Source: Gammaproteobacteria bacterium (GTDB taxonomy: Bacteria; Pseudomonadota; Gammaproteobacteria; Xanthomonadales; Rhodanobacteraceae). Taken from it: a DNA stretch of 49,334 nt. The notes beneath the pieces are model-generated. The model did not search any database. It worked only from the letters and a program-made list of their open reading frames with translations, and was not told the origin of the DNA. Below, one piece after another: positions 17,616 to 27,345 of this stretch; position 1 is the first letter of the stretch; each line of letters opens with the position of its first letter. The position numbers and the translations under genes were made by a program. The DNA lies in contig JAJPHQ010000115.1 in NCBI GenBank assembly GCA_021325195.1, positions 1 to 49,334 on the forward strand, written 5' to 3'.

Positions 17616-18422
17616 TCAATCGTCGCCGAGGTCACGATTGAGCAATTCCGCCAGCCGCGCGCCGGCCTGCCGCAGGCGCCGCTCGGCGATGGGCAATTCG
17701 CGTTCAACGTAAGCGTGATCGATGAAGCGCGAGGACGGATACACGCCGTCGTCGCGGTCGATCCGGCAACTTTCCTCGGCCCATTCGGCCGGTGTGCCGC
17801 CGCTCGCGATAGCCGAGCCTTCTGCAAGCAACGTGCGCGAATATTGCGCGGCCGATAAGTGCGTCGAGTCCAGCATCGTCGAATCCCAGATCCGGTGCAG
17901 GTTGGTGCCGCGTCCGCGCCAGCGCACCTGGTAGTCGTTGCCGCCGGCGTCGTGGCGATAGTCGGCGTGCAGCGGCTGGTGGATGTCGCCCACGAAATGC
18001 ACCACGAACGCCAGCGCCTCGGCGCGTTCGGCCGGCGGATTCGCGCGGTTCGCCAGAATCGCCGAATATTTCTCGATCGCCGCCACCGCGCACTCGCCGT
18101 CGCGGCAATCGTGCGGCGGGTCGTAGAGACAGTCGCGCGAATGGAAATTGACGAAATGCAGGCGCTTGGTGCGTGCGAAGAGCACCGGATCGGTGTCGCG
18201 CAGGTCATCGGCCCAGGTGGCGACGTCGGACAGGTGGCGCGCGCCACGCAGCGCCAGCAGTTGCTGCACTTCCGCCCGCGCCTGCGGCGTCAATTGTGCC
18301 TCGGCCAGCCGCGCCACGACGCGATGGCCCAGCGGGCCCCATCCGAACGCGGGCGGCGCGCAAAGCAGTGCCACGGACAGCACCATGGCAACGCGGAAAC
18401 GGCAAGCGGGTGCGCTTTTCAT
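17616..18422 (-). CDS. Secreted S1/P1-family nuclease
   Basis: The 268-residue precursor has a signal peptide (VAMVLSVALLCAPPAFG) after which the mature protein starts with Trp, as required in this family because Trp1 ligates zinc. Further metal ligands are visible in WGPLGHRVVARLAE, DVATWADDLRD, LHFVNFH, VVHFVGDIHQPLHADYR and NLHRIWDS. Such trinuclear-zinc enzymes cleave single-stranded DNA and RNA and remove 3'-phosphates in the periplasm or outside the cell. The frame extends 18 codons upstream, but MKSAPACRF gives the natural signal start. Confidence 0.92.
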   Translation of the reverse strand: MKSAPACRFRVAMVLSVALLCAPPAFGWGPLGHRVVARLAEAQLTPQARAEVQQLLALRGARHLSDVATWADDLRDTDPVLFARTKRLHFVNFHSRDCLYDPPHDCRDGECAVAAIEKYSAILANRANPPAERAEALAFVVHFVGDIHQPLHADYRHDAGGNDYQVRWRGRGTNLHRIWDSTMLDSTHLSAAQYSRTLLAEGSAIASGGTPAEWAEESCRIDRDDGVYPSSRFIDHAYVERELPIAERRLRQAGARLAELLNRDLGDD

Positions 18423-18504
18423 AGGCACGGCGGCAGGCGAACGATGACGCCAGTTTGCCACGCCGCGCGTCTGCATCGGCCATGAAACGCCACGGCAATC
18501 CCGC

Positions 18505-18510
18505 TACAAT
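18505..18510 (+). promoter_or_regulatory. Possible -10 element of gap
   Basis: TACAAT in CGCTACAATCG lies 38 bases before the gap ATG, with the same flanks as the purC box. The gene also has a clear AAAGGA ribosome site at 18536-18541. No -35 is evident. Confidence 0.4.
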
Positions 18511-18548
18511 CGCGGGTTCATCTCCACGTCTTCGCAAAGGACGACACC

Positions 18549-19559
18549 ATGGCGATCAAGGTCGCGATCAACGGCTACGGCCGCATCGGCCGCAACATCC
18601 TGCGCGCGCTGTACGAAGCCAACCGCAACGCTGCGATCCGGATCGTCGCGATCAACGACCTGGGCGATGCCGAGACCAACGCGCACCTGACCCGGTACGA
18701 CACCGCGCACGGCAGGTTTCCGGGCACCGTCGGCGTGGAAGGCGGCGATCTGATCGTCAACGGCGACCGGATCAAGGTGTGCGCCGAACGCGATCCGTCG
18801 AAACTGCCGTGGAAGGATCTCGGCATCGACGTGGTGATCGAATCGACAGGACTCTTCACCAAGCGCGACAAGGCCGCGGCGCACCTCGCCGCCGGCGCGA
18901 AGAAGGTGATCATCTCGGCGCCCGGCGAGGGAGTCGACGGCACCTTCGTGTACGGCGTCAACGAGGACAAGATCAAGCCGACCGACACCATCATCTCGAA
19001 CGCGTCCTGCACCACCAACTGCCTCGCGCCGCTGGCCAAGGTGCTGCACGAGAAGATCGGCATCGTGCACGGGCTGATGACCACGATCCACGCCTACACC
19101 AACGACCAGGTGCTCACCGACGTCTATCACAAGGACCTGCGTCGCGCGCGTTCGGCCACCATGAGCCAGATCCCGACCAAGACCGGCGCCGCCGCCGCGG
19201 TGGGACTGGTATTGCCGGAGTTGAACGGACGGCTGGACGGTTTCTCGATGCGCGTGCCGACCATCAACGTCTCGTGCGTGGACCTTTCGTTCGTCGCACA
19301 ACGTCCGACCACCAGGGACGAGATCGACGCCGCGATCGTGGATGCCGCCAACGACCGGATGAAAGGCATCATGGCGGTCAACACCAAACCGCTGGTGTCG
19401 GTCGATTTCAACCACAACCCGGCTTCGTGCACCTACGACGCCACCCAGACCCGCGTGATGGGCGGCACCTTCGTCAAGGTGCTGGGCTGGTACGACAACG
19501 AGTGGGGCTTCTCCAACCGGATGCTCGACATGACCGAGGCGTTCGCGAACGCGCGCTGA
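18549..19559 (+). CDS. gap: Glyceraldehyde-3-phosphate dehydrogenase (type I)
   Basis: The 336-residue glycolytic enzyme has the NAD-binding NGYGRIGRN and AINDLGD segments, catalytic Cys154 in [12 protein letters not shown], the following [10 protein letters not shown] with the active His region, and the C-terminal [12 protein letters not shown]. The Asp in INDLGD favours NAD over NADP. It is monocistronic by position: the nuclease upstream is divergent and an almost 300-base gap follows. Confidence 0.97.
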   Translation: MAIKVAINGYGRIGRNILRALYEANRNAAIRIVAINDLGDAETNAHLTRYDTAHGRFPGTVGVEGGDLIVNGDRIKVCAERDPSKLPWKDLGIDVVIESTGLFTKRDKAAAHLAAGAKKVIISAPGEGVDGTFVYGVNEDKIKPTDTIISNASCTTNCLAPLAKVLHEKIGIVHGLMTTIHAYTNDQVLTDVYHKDLRRARSATMSQIPTKTGAAAAVGLVLPELNGRLDGFSMRVPTINVSCVDLSFVAQRPTTRDEIDAAIVDAANDRMKGIMAVNTKPLVSVDFNHNPASCTYDATQTRVMGGTFVKVLGWYDNEWGFSNRMLDMTEAFANAR

Positions 19560-19853
19560 CGGCGCAACGGCCTGCGGGGCAGCCCGCGCCGGACGTGATT
19601 TTCCGCGCCTCGGCGCGGCTCGCCGCTGAAGGCCATGGCCGATCCGGGAACGGCATCCCGGAAGCGCCCCTAGCATCCCGCGCTTCGAACCTGCCGGACT
19701 GCACCGCCAGCGGCTGCGGCGCATGGAGGGCCGGGCGGGCAGCGCGAGCGGCGCCGTCACGGATGCGGGCGATGCAACCTTTCCTGCGCCCGCGGGCATT
19801 CACGTTCATCCGCATTCGAAACCGCCTCGCCCCGATGCGAGCTGGCTGATGGC
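19560..19853. other. Gene-free gap after gap
   Basis: About 290 bases hold no ORF with believable composition on either strand. I see no good terminator with a T-run and no obvious promoter for the following methyltransferase, although an AT-richer patch lies around 19865-19890 at its start. Confidence 0.4.
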
Positions 19854-20483
19854 GTGCATACCGGTGAGTCCTATCATCGATTCATGTTGGCGTCGCGGCG
19901 CGCCCGGAATGTGCGCCGCCGGTTCCAGAACATGGCACTGGATCTGCTTCCCGCGGGGGCTGCGGTGCTGGATTTCGGTGCCGGAACCGGCATCGACGCC
20001 AGGGCCTATGCCGCCCGCGGTCACCCGACCCTCGTCTATGAACCTTCGCAACCGATGCGCGAGTGCCTGGCGCGGCACTGCCGCGAGGAGATTGCCCGCA
20101 AGGCCATCGTCCCCGTCGGGCTGCCCCTCACACGCAAGGTGCAGGCGGTCACGGCGAACTTTGCCGTCCTCAACCATTTCGCGGAACACGCCTCGTTGTT
20201 TGAAACGCTGGCGCGCGTGGTCGACCGCGGGGGCTTCGTGCTGGCGAGCATGCTGAGCCCCTATTACCTCGGCGATGCGCGTCACGAGTGGTGGCGGGCG
20301 AACGTCATGAACCTGGTGCGGGACGGCCACTATCCCAGTCCGGGTGAAAGCGGCATCCACCGTTTCGCGCCACGCGTCGTGGTGCAGGCGGCGGCGCCGC
20401 ATTTCCGGCTGGAGCGCCTGGTTCCGCGCGGCCCCGGGTTGGCCTTTCGTCTCTACATGTTCGTGCTGTTGCGAAGGACCTGA
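19854..20483 (+). CDS. Class I SAM-dependent methyltransferase, unknown substrate
   Basis: The 209-residue protein has the AdoMet-binding motif I as AVLDFGAGTGIDARAYAARG (about residues 36-55), a motif II acidic residue in LVYEPSQPMRECL, and NFAVLNHFAEHA corresponding to motif IV/post-I. It ends with a basic tail typical of the fold. It lacks features that would fix its substrate. The first ATG at 19854 could be replaced by the ATG at 19884 (MLASRRARNVRRRF). The next gene starts one base after its stop, so the two are an operon. Neither belongs to the conserved neighbourhood of gap or tpx. Confidence 0.7.
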   Translation: MHTGESYHRFMLASRRARNVRRRFQNMALDLLPAGAAVLDFGAGTGIDARAYAARGHPTLVYEPSQPMRECLARHCREEIARKAIVPVGLPLTRKVQAVTANFAVLNHFAEHASLFETLARVVDRGGFVLASMLSPYYLGDARHEWWRANVMNLVRDGHYPSPGESGIHRFAPRVVVQAAAPHFRLERLVPRGPGLAFRLYMFVLLRRT

Positions 20484-20484
20484 G

Positions 20485-21411
20485 ATGTGGAAGGACTGGA
20501 TCAGGCCGCTGCTGCGCCCGTCGCCGCAATGGTCCGTGGTGGCCGTCGCGCCGCCGCAGCGCGCGGTCAGCGCCAGCTTGCGCTGGGATGGCCGGTCGGC
20601 AGACGTCACCGCGGATCACACCGTCGCTTCGCTCAGGCCGCTGGCGATCGCGACCAGTGTCGATGCCGGCCGCGTTCCCGTACTCGAGTACCACGATGCC
20701 GCCACGGGAAAACTTCTCGGCGGCCTGCAGCTGGAGAAGATGGCATCGATCGCGGCCACGCAGACGTCCGTCGTGCTCTATCGCGTCGCGGCCGGCGGGC
20801 ACCGCTGTCTCGGCTGGCCGCAGCGCTCGTGGAATGCGTGGCTCCAGAACCGCGCCATCCGGAAAAACCGCTCGCCGCACGGCCCCGGGATCGAGCCTGC
20901 CGCGGCACAGCAACTGATGATCGCCTACCTGTGTCCGCGCCCGGTGGTGCTTGTTTCGGTCGCGGCGCCTGCTCACTGCAACATCTTTCCGATGGATTTG
21001 ATCGGCCCGCTGGAGCGGAGCGGGTTCTTTTCACTCGCCTTGCGGAGCACCAACGTTTCCGTGCCGGTCATCCGCGAGCTGCGCCGGGTCGTCCTGTCCA
21101 GCGTCCCCGCCGCGATGAAGGCGGCCGTTTACAGGCTCGGCGAACAACACACGCACCCGCTTTCCGGGTGGAACGCGCTCCCGTTTCCGGTCCGCCCGTC
21201 GCGGCGATGGGGCATTCCCGCCGTGGCTGCGGCGCTGCGCATCCGCGAGCTGGCCATCGTGGCCGATCGGGAAGTCGGTTCACACACGTTTTTTCTTGGC
21301 CGCATCGACTGCGACGAGGACCTGGCCGGAGGCGTCCAGCTCCATCACACGGCGGGTTTTCACCAGGCCTACCGCCGCCGGCAAGGCACGCCGTTCGCGG
21401 AAGTGGCTTAG
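20485..21411 (+). CDS. Hypothetical protein with flavin-reductase-like C-terminal region
   Basis: The 308-residue protein begins MWKDWIRPLLRPSPQWS. The middle and C-terminal parts (LMIAYLCPRPVVLVSV, NIFPMDLIGPL, FFSLALRSTN, then LQLHHTAGF-like and FFLGRIDCDED) resemble the FMN-binding split barrel of flavin reductases. The first 110 residues are not recognisable to me. No membrane segment or signal is seen. It is translationally linked to the preceding methyltransferase, so the pair may modify the same compound. The assignment is tentative. Confidence 0.55.
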   Translation: MWKDWIRPLLRPSPQWSVVAVAPPQRAVSASLRWDGRSADVTADHTVASLRPLAIATSVDAGRVPVLEYHDAATGKLLGGLQLEKMASIAATQTSVVLYRVAAGGHRCLGWPQRSWNAWLQNRAIRKNRSPHGPGIEPAAAQQLMIAYLCPRPVVLVSVAAPAHCNIFPMDLIGPLERSGFFSLALRSTNVSVPVIRELRRVVLSSVPAAMKAAVYRLGEQHTHPLSGWNALPFPVRPSRRWGIPAVAAALRIRELAIVADREVGSHTFFLGRIDCDEDLAGGVQLHHTAGFHQAYRRRQGTPFAEVA

Positions 21412-21526
21412 CAGGGTATTGAGAAGCACCTTGCCCAGCGCGGGCCACGGATGGCCCGCAGGGCGAACGCCAGGGATGGCGCGAGTCAAGTGCAGGACTG
21501 CACTTTCTCGACAACCTGTTGGGGAT

Positions 21527-21560
21527 GCCCTGAACGAATCCATCGGGGATCCGTCAGGGC
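21527..21560. repeat. 34-base palindromic repeat, copy A
   Basis: The unit starts GCCCTGAAC and ends GTCAGGGC; GCCCTGA pairs with TCAGGGC, and inner AATCC pairs with GGAT. Near-identical copies are at 24518-24551 and 46008-46041. This copy lies between the flavin-reductase-like gene and tpx. The next 25 bases (CGCCGGATCCGGTACGCGCC) also resemble those after copy C. Confidence 0.7.
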
Positions 21561-21599
21561 ACGCCGGATCCGGTACGCGCCCGAATCCAGTCTCGCACG

Positions 21600-22100
21600 T
21601 CAAGCGAGCGCCTTCAGCGCCGAGGCGTAATCCGGTTCGTGGGTGATCTCGTCCACCCGTTGCGCGTGGATGACCCTGTCGTGTTCGTCCAGCACCACCA
21701 CCGCGCGGGCGGCGAGGCCGGCCAGCGGGCCGTCGCTCATCGCGACGCCGTAGTCCCTCAGGAATTCCCGGCCGCGCATCAGCGACAGCATGGTGACGTT
21801 CCTGATGCCCTCGGCGCCGCAGAACCGCGCCTGCGCGAACGGCAGGTCGGCCGAGATGCACAGCACCACCGTGTTGTTCAGGCCGGCCGCATCCTGGTTG
21901 AAGTGCCGCACCGAGGCCGCGCACACGCCGGTGTCGATGCTGGGGAAAATGTTGAGCAGCTTGCGTTTGCCGGCGAAGTCGGCGAGCGACTTTTCGGACA
22001 GGTCGCCCGCGACCAGCTTGAACGGCGGCGCCTTGTCGCCGACTGCCGGAAAATGACCGTCCACATGGACGGGGTTGCCCTTGAACTTGACGGTGGACAT
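21600..22100 (-). CDS. tpx: Thiol peroxidase (Tpx, atypical 2-Cys peroxiredoxin)
   Basis: Tpx reduces lipid and hydrogen peroxides using thioredoxin. The 166-residue protein has the peroxidatic Cys60 in [16 protein letters not shown] and the resolving Cys94 in [13 protein letters not shown], exactly the pattern of periplasm- or cytoplasm-located Tpx. No signal peptide is present, so I place it in the cytoplasm. The frame is open upstream through the SirB gene region, but [15 protein letters not shown] is the standard start. Confidence 0.96.
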   Translation of the reverse strand: MSTVKFKGNPVHVDGHFPAVGDKAPPFKLVAGDLSEKSLADFAGKRKLLNIFPSIDTGVCAASVRHFNQDAAGLNNTVVLCISADLPFAQARFCGAEGIRNVTMLSLMRGREFLRDYGVAMSDGPLAGLAARAVVVLDEHDRVIHAQRVDEITHEPDYASALKALA

Positions 22101-22180
22101 GACCAGTCTCCTTGTGCATTGCGGTGCAGCACACCAGTCTAGCCGATGGCGGCACTGGTGCGGGATGAAGGGTTTGCGCG

Positions 22181-22573
22181 TCAGCGCGCGAAGATGCCCA
22201 GTGGTGAGTGCGCGCGCGCCACGCTGACGATGAACAGGAACACGACCAGCGCGCCGATGAAACACGCGGCGCGGATCGTGCGGGTGCGTCCGCGCCGGAG
22301 CGCGAACACGCCCAGCACGATGTACGCGGCCAGCAGCAGCACCTTCGTCGTCAGCCAGGGCTGCACGAACGGGTATTGGTGGATGATCGTGGTCAGCGCG
22401 ATCGCGGCGGCCAGCAGCAGCGAGTCGATCAGCACCGACAGGCGCCGCAGCGCGGCGTGATTGGCCAGCGGCAGGCCGGCCAGCATCATGCAGCCGCGCG
22501 CGAAGAACAGGCCGCCCGACGCGATCACGCAGCCGACGTGGGTCCACAGGATCTGCAGGTACCATGCCGTCAT
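22181..22573 (-). CDS. SirB-family integral membrane protein
   Basis: The 130-residue protein has four hydrophobic helices ([71 protein letters not shown]). The pattern [21 protein letters not shown] is characteristic of SirB/SirB2. The family was named for raising invasion-gene expression in Salmonella, but its molecular function is unknown. It lies between the FNR-type regulator and tpx on the same strand. Confidence 0.78.
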   Translation of the reverse strand: MTAWYLQILWTHVGCVIASGGLFFARGCMMLAGLPLANHAALRRLSVLIDSLLLAAAIALTTIIHQYPFVQPWLTTKVLLLAAYIVLGVFALRRGRTRTIRAACFIGALVVFLFIVSVARAHSPLGIFAR

Positions 22574-22688
22574 GCTCGGGGCATTCGGGCCGTCCGGGAG
22601 AAGGGCGGCGCTGCGCGTCCACCGCGACGAGGTCCGGGCGCATTCTGCGTGGAAGCGGGATTCCGCGCGCTGATCCAGGTCAGGCGTT

Positions 22689-23459
22689 TCACGTGCCGAG
22701 CACGTTGCGCGCCAGTTCGCGCAGGCGCGGCGGGTCCAGCAGTTCGACGCGGCGGCCGTCGATCGCGATGAGCTTCCGTTCGCGGAAGCGGCCGAGCACG
22801 CGGCTGACGGTCTCCGCCGCGAGGCGCAGGTAATTGGCGATGTCCGCGCGCGCCATGCCGAGCCGGAATGCCGTCCCCGAGCCGCCGCGCGCGGCGTAGC
22901 GGTCGCCCAGGTTCACCAGGAACGCGGCCATCCGCTCGTCCGCCGAATGATCGCCCGCCAGCAGCGATGCCGCGCCCAGCTCCCGGCTGAGCAGCCGGAA
23001 CAGGTGCTGCTGCACCGTGGGCAGGCGCGCCGCCAGCGCGCTCATCGCGGGGAAGGAGAAACGGCAGCACTCGGTGATTTCCAGCGCAACGGCGTCGCAG
23101 GGGTAGTGCTCGGGATAGATCGCGTCCAGCCCGACCAGTTCGCCCGGCAGGTAGAAGCCCAGCACCTGTTCGCGGCCTTCGGCATCGACCAGCGTGGTCT
23201 TGATCATGCCGGTGCGCACTGCGTACAGCGCGCGGAACGGATCGCCGCTGCGGAACACCTTGCGGCCCGGTTCGAACGGGCCCGCGTGTTCGACCAGGCA
23301 ATGCAGGGCGTGCAATTCGGACTTGCCGTAACCGGCCTGCGCGCAGGCCTCGGCGAAGGCGCAGGTGGAGCAGAAATGTTCCGGATCGCCTTCGGCGGCA
23401 GCCGCATCGCCGCGCGAGGCCGCGGTCGTGCAGGATGGCGGCTTGCGCGTTTCCATCAT
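22689..23459 (-). CDS. fnr: FNR/ANR-type oxygen-sensing regulator
   Basis: The 256-residue protein has a CX2CX5C cluster (Cys30, Cys33, Cys39 in HFCSTCAFAEAC) and Cys132 in ITECCRFSF. The 102-residue distance from Cys30 to Cys132 equals that between Cys20 and Cys122 of E. coli FNR, so an oxygen-labile 4Fe-4S cluster is expected. The cAMP-like barrel (RSGDPFRALYAVRTGMIKTT) and the HTH (RADIANYLRLAAETVSRVL) are typical; the recognition helix ETVSR suits TTGAT-type sites. The ATG pair at 23459/23456 lies 19 bases behind fahA with no strong ribosome site. Confidence 0.9.
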   Translation of the reverse strand: MMETRKPPSCTTAASRGDAAAAEGDPEHFCSTCAFAEACAQAGYGKSELHALHCLVEHAGPFEPGRKVFRSGDPFRALYAVRTGMIKTTLVDAEGREQVLGFYLPGELVGLDAIYPEHYPCDAVALEITECCRFSFPAMSALAARLPTVQQHLFRLLSRELGAASLLAGDHSADERMAAFLVNLGDRYAARGGSGTAFRLGMARADIANYLRLAAETVSRVLGRFRERKLIAIDGRRVELLDPPRLRELARNVLGT

Positions 23460-23478
23460 CGGGAAGCACGCATCGGGC

Positions 23479-24471
23479 TCACACCGGCGGCGCGACGGTC
23501 TGCTCGATCGCGCCGAAGATGGAATTGCCGTCGGCATCGCGCATCTCGATCTTCACGGTGTCGCCGTATTTCAGGAACGGCGTGGTCGGCTTGCCGTCGC
23601 GCAGGGTCTCGACGGTGCGCTGCTCGGCGAGGCACGAGGCGCCGCGCGAAGTGTCCTGGTTGGCGATGGTGCCCGAACCCACCAGGGTGCCGGCGATGAG
23701 CGGACGCGTCTTCGCGGCGTGCGCGATCAGTTGCGCGAAGCTGAACTGCATGTCCTCGCCGGCCTCGACCTCGCCGAACCACTGGCCGTTGATCCAGGTG
23801 CGCATCGGCAGGTGCACCTTGTCGTCGCGCCAGGCGTCGCGCAGTTCGTCGGGCGTCACCAGCACCGGCGACAGCGCCGAGCGGGGCTTGGATTGCAGGA
23901 ACCCGAAACCTTTCGCGAGTTCGGCGGGAATCAGGTTGCGCAGCGAGACGTCGTTGACCAGGCCGACCAGCTGGATGTGCCGTGATGCCTGCGCGGGCGT
24001 CACGCCCATCGGCACGTCGTCGGTGACCACCACCACTTCGGCTTCCATGTCGATGCCGTAATCCTCGCGGGGCACGCGGATCGGATCGCGCGGACCCAGG
24101 AAACCCGCGCTGGTGGCCTGGTACATCAGCGGATCGGTGTAGAAGGTTTCCGGCACCTCGGCGCCGCGCGCCTTGCGGACGCGCTCGACGTGCGGCAGGT
24201 AGGCCGAGCCGTCCACGAATTCGTAGGCGCGCGGCAGCGGCGCGGCCAGCGCGTTCATGTCGAGATCGAAGGCGTATTCCAGCGCCTTGTGCCGGTGCAG
24301 GCAGAGCGCGTCGTACAGGGCGTGCAGGCGCGGCGCGGCGCGCTGCCAGTCGTCCAGCGCCGCCTGCAGCGTGGTCGCGATGCCGTGCGCACGCACGGCG
24401 TGGGCGAGGTCCCGGCTGACCACGATCAGGGTGCCGTCTCGGCCGCCTTCCTTCAAGGTACCCAGCTTCAT
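23479..24471 (-). CDS. fahA: Fumarylacetoacetase (FAH-family hydrolase)
   Basis: This 330-residue protein belongs to the FAH superfamily. It shows the metal-binding acidic cluster in YGIDMEAEVVVVTDDVP, the region FGFLQSKPRSALSPVLVTPDEL, and the C-terminal GTLVGSGTIANQDTSRGASC and FLKYGDTVKIEM. With hmgA and hppD upstream on the same strand it should catalyse the last step of tyrosine breakdown, giving fumarate and acetoacetate. A maleylacetoacetate isomerase gene (maiA) is not seen in this window. A 195-base gap with repeat copy B separates it from hmgA. Confidence 0.9.
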   Translation of the reverse strand: MKLGTLKEGGRDGTLIVVSRDLAHAVRAHGIATTLQAALDDWQRAAPRLHALYDALCLHRHKALEYAFDLDMNALAAPLPRAYEFVDGSAYLPHVERVRKARGAEVPETFYTDPLMYQATSAGFLGPRDPIRVPREDYGIDMEAEVVVVTDDVPMGVTPAQASRHIQLVGLVNDVSLRNLIPAELAKGFGFLQSKPRSALSPVLVTPDELRDAWRDDKVHLPMRTWINGQWFGEVEAGEDMQFSFAQLIAHAAKTRPLIAGTLVGSGTIANQDTSRGASCLAEQRTVETLRDGKPTTPFLKYGDTVKIEMRDADGNSIFGAIEQTVAPPV

Positions 24472-24517
24472 TTACGCCTCGCTTCGTTCCGGCATGTCCG
24501 AACCATCCCCCGGGGAA

Positions 24518-24551
24518 GCCCTGAACAAATCCATCCGGGATTCGTCAGGGC
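24518..24551. repeat. 34-base palindromic repeat, copy B
   Basis: This copy reads GCCCTGAAC..AATCC..GGGATTC..GTCAGGGC and lies in the hmgA-fahA intergenic space. The transcript of the tyrosine operon would carry the hairpin, which may affect read-through or stability of the upstream part. Confidence 0.7.
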
Positions 24552-24666
24552 ACGTCCCTGCGCCTGCGCTCACCGGTGCGCGCATCGGCGCACCGCGCGC
24601 AAGCCCGGGCCGTCCGTCGCGCGCCGCGCCTTTCTGACTCACCCGTTCGTGCGCTGTCCGGTCCAT

Positions 24667-26007
24667 TCAGCGCTGCCGGGGGTCGAAGTGCTTCCGAAGC
24701 CCTTGCCAGCACTGCTGGTAGTCGCGTTGACGCTGCGGCGATTCCAGCGCCTGCCGGACCGGGTGGATCACGTAGCGGCTCTCGAACATGAAGGCCATGG
24801 TGTCCGTGATGTGCTGCGGCCGGCTGGTATTGGTTGCGATGGCCTTTGCATGGCTGACCGCGTCGGGGCCATGCCCGCTCATGCAGTTGTGCAGGCTGAT
24901 CCCGCCCGGCACGAATCCGCCGCCGGCGCCCGCGTCCTTGGCGTCGTACTCGCCGTGGATCAGGCCCATGAATTCGCTCATCACGTTGCGGTGGAACCAT
25001 GGCGGCCGGAAGGTGTGCTCGGCCACCAGCCAGCGCGGCGGAAAGATCACGAAATCGATGTTGGCGGTGCCGGGAGTGTCGCTGGGCGAGGTCAGCACGG
25101 TGAAGATGGATGGATCGGGATGGTCGTAGCTGATCGAGCCGATGGTGTTGAAGCGGCGCAGATCGTAGCGGTAGGGGGCGTTGCTGCCGTGCCACGCCAC
25201 CACGTCGAGCGGCGAATGGTCGATCGGCGCCGACCACAGGGCGCCCTGGAACTTCGCGATCAGCTCGAATTCGCCTTCGATGTCCTCGTACGCCGCGGCC
25301 GGCGCCTCGAAGTCGCGCGGATTGGCGAGGCTGTTGGAGCCGATCGGCCCCAGTTCCGGCAACCGCAGCGGCGCACCGAAGTTCTCGCCGACGTAGCCGC
25401 GCGCCGTTCCATCGGGCAGTTCAACCCGGAAGCGCAGCCCGCGCGGAACCAGCGCGATCTGCTGCGGCTCGATTTCCAGCACGCCGAGTTCGGTCGCGAT
25501 CCGCAAGCGGCCCTGCTGCGGCACGATCACCAGTTCGCCGTCGGCGTCGTAGAAGAAACGATCCTGCATCGGACGGTTGCAGGCATAGACGTACAGGCCG
25601 CACCCTGCCTGCGCCGCCGCAGAACCGTTGCCCGCGATGGTGAAGATCCCGTCCACGAAATCGGCGGGCGCGTCCGGCAACGGAAACGGACTCCAGCGCA
25701 TCTGGTCCGGCGGCGTCGGCAGCTCCTCGAAGCGGTTGTGGAAATGCGGGTGCGCGCACGGCGCGAACGCGCCGTGCAGCGCGGCCGGACGGATGCGATA
25801 CAGCCAGCTGCGGCGATTGGCGTGGCGCGGCGCGGTGAACGCGGTGCCGGACAACTGCTCCGCGTACAGGCCGTACGGCACCTTCTGCGGCGAGTTCTGC
25901 CCGACCGGCAGCGCGCCCGGCAGCGCCTCCGTCGCGTGCTCGTTGCCGAAGCCGGAGAGGTAGCGTGAGACGACCACGCCCATGTCATTGCGAGTTGGTC
26001 GATTCAT
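24667..26007 (-). CDS. hmgA: Homogentisate 1,2-dioxygenase
   Basis: HmgA opens the homogentisate ring. The 446-residue protein has [19 protein letters not shown] at its N-terminus and the iron ligands in [21 protein letters not shown] and [10 protein letters not shown], along with [10 protein letters not shown]. Sequence and length match the family. I use the ATG at 26007 (MNRPTRND); an ATG at 25983 (MGVVVSRYL) would give a protein closer in length to Pseudomonas HmgA. Neither has a visible Shine-Dalgarno sequence. It follows hppD by about 100 bases. Confidence 0.95.
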   Translation of the reverse strand: MNRPTRNDMGVVVSRYLSGFGNEHATEALPGALPVGQNSPQKVPYGLYAEQLSGTAFTAPRHANRRSWLYRIRPAALHGAFAPCAHPHFHNRFEELPTPPDQMRWSPFPLPDAPADFVDGIFTIAGNGSAAAQAGCGLYVYACNRPMQDRFFYDADGELVIVPQQGRLRIATELGVLEIEPQQIALVPRGLRFRVELPDGTARGYVGENFGAPLRLPELGPIGSNSLANPRDFEAPAAAYEDIEGEFELIAKFQGALWSAPIDHSPLDVVAWHGSNAPYRYDLRRFNTIGSISYDHPDPSIFTVLTSPSDTPGTANIDFVIFPPRWLVAEHTFRPPWFHRNVMSEFMGLIHGEYDAKDAGAGGGFVPGGISLHNCMSGHGPDAVSHAKAIATNTSRPQHITDTMAFMFESRYVIHPVRQALESPQRQRDYQQCWQGLRKHFDPRQR

Positions 26008-26108
26008 GGAGGCGACTCGACTGTCTGACCTTCCCGACGGAGAGGGATTCGAAACCGTGATCATCCCGGCTCCCCGCGAACAGGGTGGCGCCAGGTTCCG
26101 CCTGCCGC

Positions 26109-27197
26109 CTACAGCACCCCGCGCCGCATCTGGTCGCGCTCGATGGATTCGAACAGCGCGGTGAAGTTGCCCTCGCCGAATCCCTCGTTGCCCTTGCGCT
26201 GGATGATCTCGAAGAAGATCGGTCCGATGCAGTTCTGGGTGAAGATCTGCAGCAGCAGCTTTTTCTTCGTTTCCGGATCGGCGTCGATCAGGATCTTGTT
26301 CTTGGCCAGCCGCGGCACGTCTTCGCCGTGGCCGGGGACGCGCACGTCGATCACGTCGTAGTAGGTGTCGGGCGTGTCCAGGAACGCGACCCCCGCCGCG
26401 CGCATTTTCTCCACCGTCTCGTAGATGTTGTCGGTGAACAGCGCGATGTGCTGGATGCCCTCGCCCCGGTATTCGTCCAGGTACTCGTTGATCTGCGACT
26501 TGGGATCGCTCGATTCATTCAGCGGAATGCGCACCATGCCGTCCGGCGCGGTCATCGCCTTGGACACCAGGCCGGTCTTGACACCCTTGATGTCGAAATA
26601 CCGGATCTCGCGGAAATTGAACAGCCGCTCGTAATAATCGGCCCATTTCGCCATCTGGCCGAAATGCAGGTTGTGGGTCAGGTGGTCGATGAAGGTCAGG
26701 CCGAAGCCCTTCGGATTGCGCTGGCCTGCCGGCACCAGCCATTCCCAGCCCTCGTACACGCTGCCCCTGTCGCCGTAGCGGTCCACGAGATACAGCATGC
26801 AGCCGCCGATGCCCTCGATCACCGGCGCATCCACCGCCCGGGTCGCGCCCTTGTGCGTGACCTCTTTCGCGCCCTTCGCCAGCACGGCCTTCAGCACTTC
26901 CGCTGCCGGGCGCGAGAAACGGATCGCGAAACCGCAGGCACACGGACCATGCTGCTTCGCGAAATCGGACGCGAACGAATCCGGCTGATCGTTCACCAGG
27001 AAGTTGCAGCCGCCCTGCCGGTACAACGTGATGGCCTTCGACTTGTGCTTCGCTACCGCGCTGAAGCCCAGCCGCCCGAACAGGCCGTGCAGCAGCTGCG
27101 GCTCGGGCGCGGCGAATTCGACGAACTCGAAGCCGTCCACACCCATGGGGTTGGCGAAGGTGGTCGGCTGCATGCCGACGTTGGGTTGGGCGCTCAT
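26109..27197 (-). CDS. hppD: 4-hydroxyphenylpyruvate dioxygenase
   Basis: HppD turns 4-hydroxyphenylpyruvate into homogentisate. The 362-residue protein has the iron ligands in [12 protein letters not shown] (His), [11 protein letters not shown] (His) and [12 protein letters not shown] (Glu), with the C-terminal [17 protein letters not shown] helix gate typical of the family. The ATG at 27197 is preceded by GAGGAGG, one of the best ribosome sites in the window. It is the first gene of the apparent hppD-hmgA-fahA-fnr run. Confidence 0.96.
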   Translation of the reverse strand: MSAQPNVGMQPTTFANPMGVDGFEFVEFAAPEPQLLHGLFGRLGFSAVAKHKSKAITLYRQGGCNFLVNDQPDSFASDFAKQHGPCACGFAIRFSRPAAEVLKAVLAKGAKEVTHKGATRAVDAPVIEGIGGCMLYLVDRYGDRGSVYEGWEWLVPAGQRNPKGFGLTFIDHLTHNLHFGQMAKWADYYERLFNFREIRYFDIKGVKTGLVSKAMTAPDGMVRIPLNESSDPKSQINEYLDEYRGEGIQHIALFTDNIYETVEKMRAAGVAFLDTPDTYYDVIDVRVPGHGEDVPRLAKNKILIDADPETKKKLLLQIFTQNCIGPIFFEIIQRKGNEGFGEGNFTALFESIERDQMRRGVL

Positions 27198-27345
27198 GGC
27201 TGCCTCCTCGCACACGCACCGCGGAACCGGGCCTTGCATTGTAACCGCGGCGGCCGCGGCTGTCCGCGCTTGCGTAGGCCGGCGGTGCGGAATTACGCTG
27301 CCCGCGCGGCGCAAGGCCGCATCACGAATCGACGGGGGAACGACG

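Noticed and set aside
15739-17619. Long minus-strand ORF across purC and the Mpo1-like gene
   Set aside because: Composition is antisense-like and both plus-strand genes have full family signatures; the only real gene inside this frame region is the small cytochrome, in another frame.
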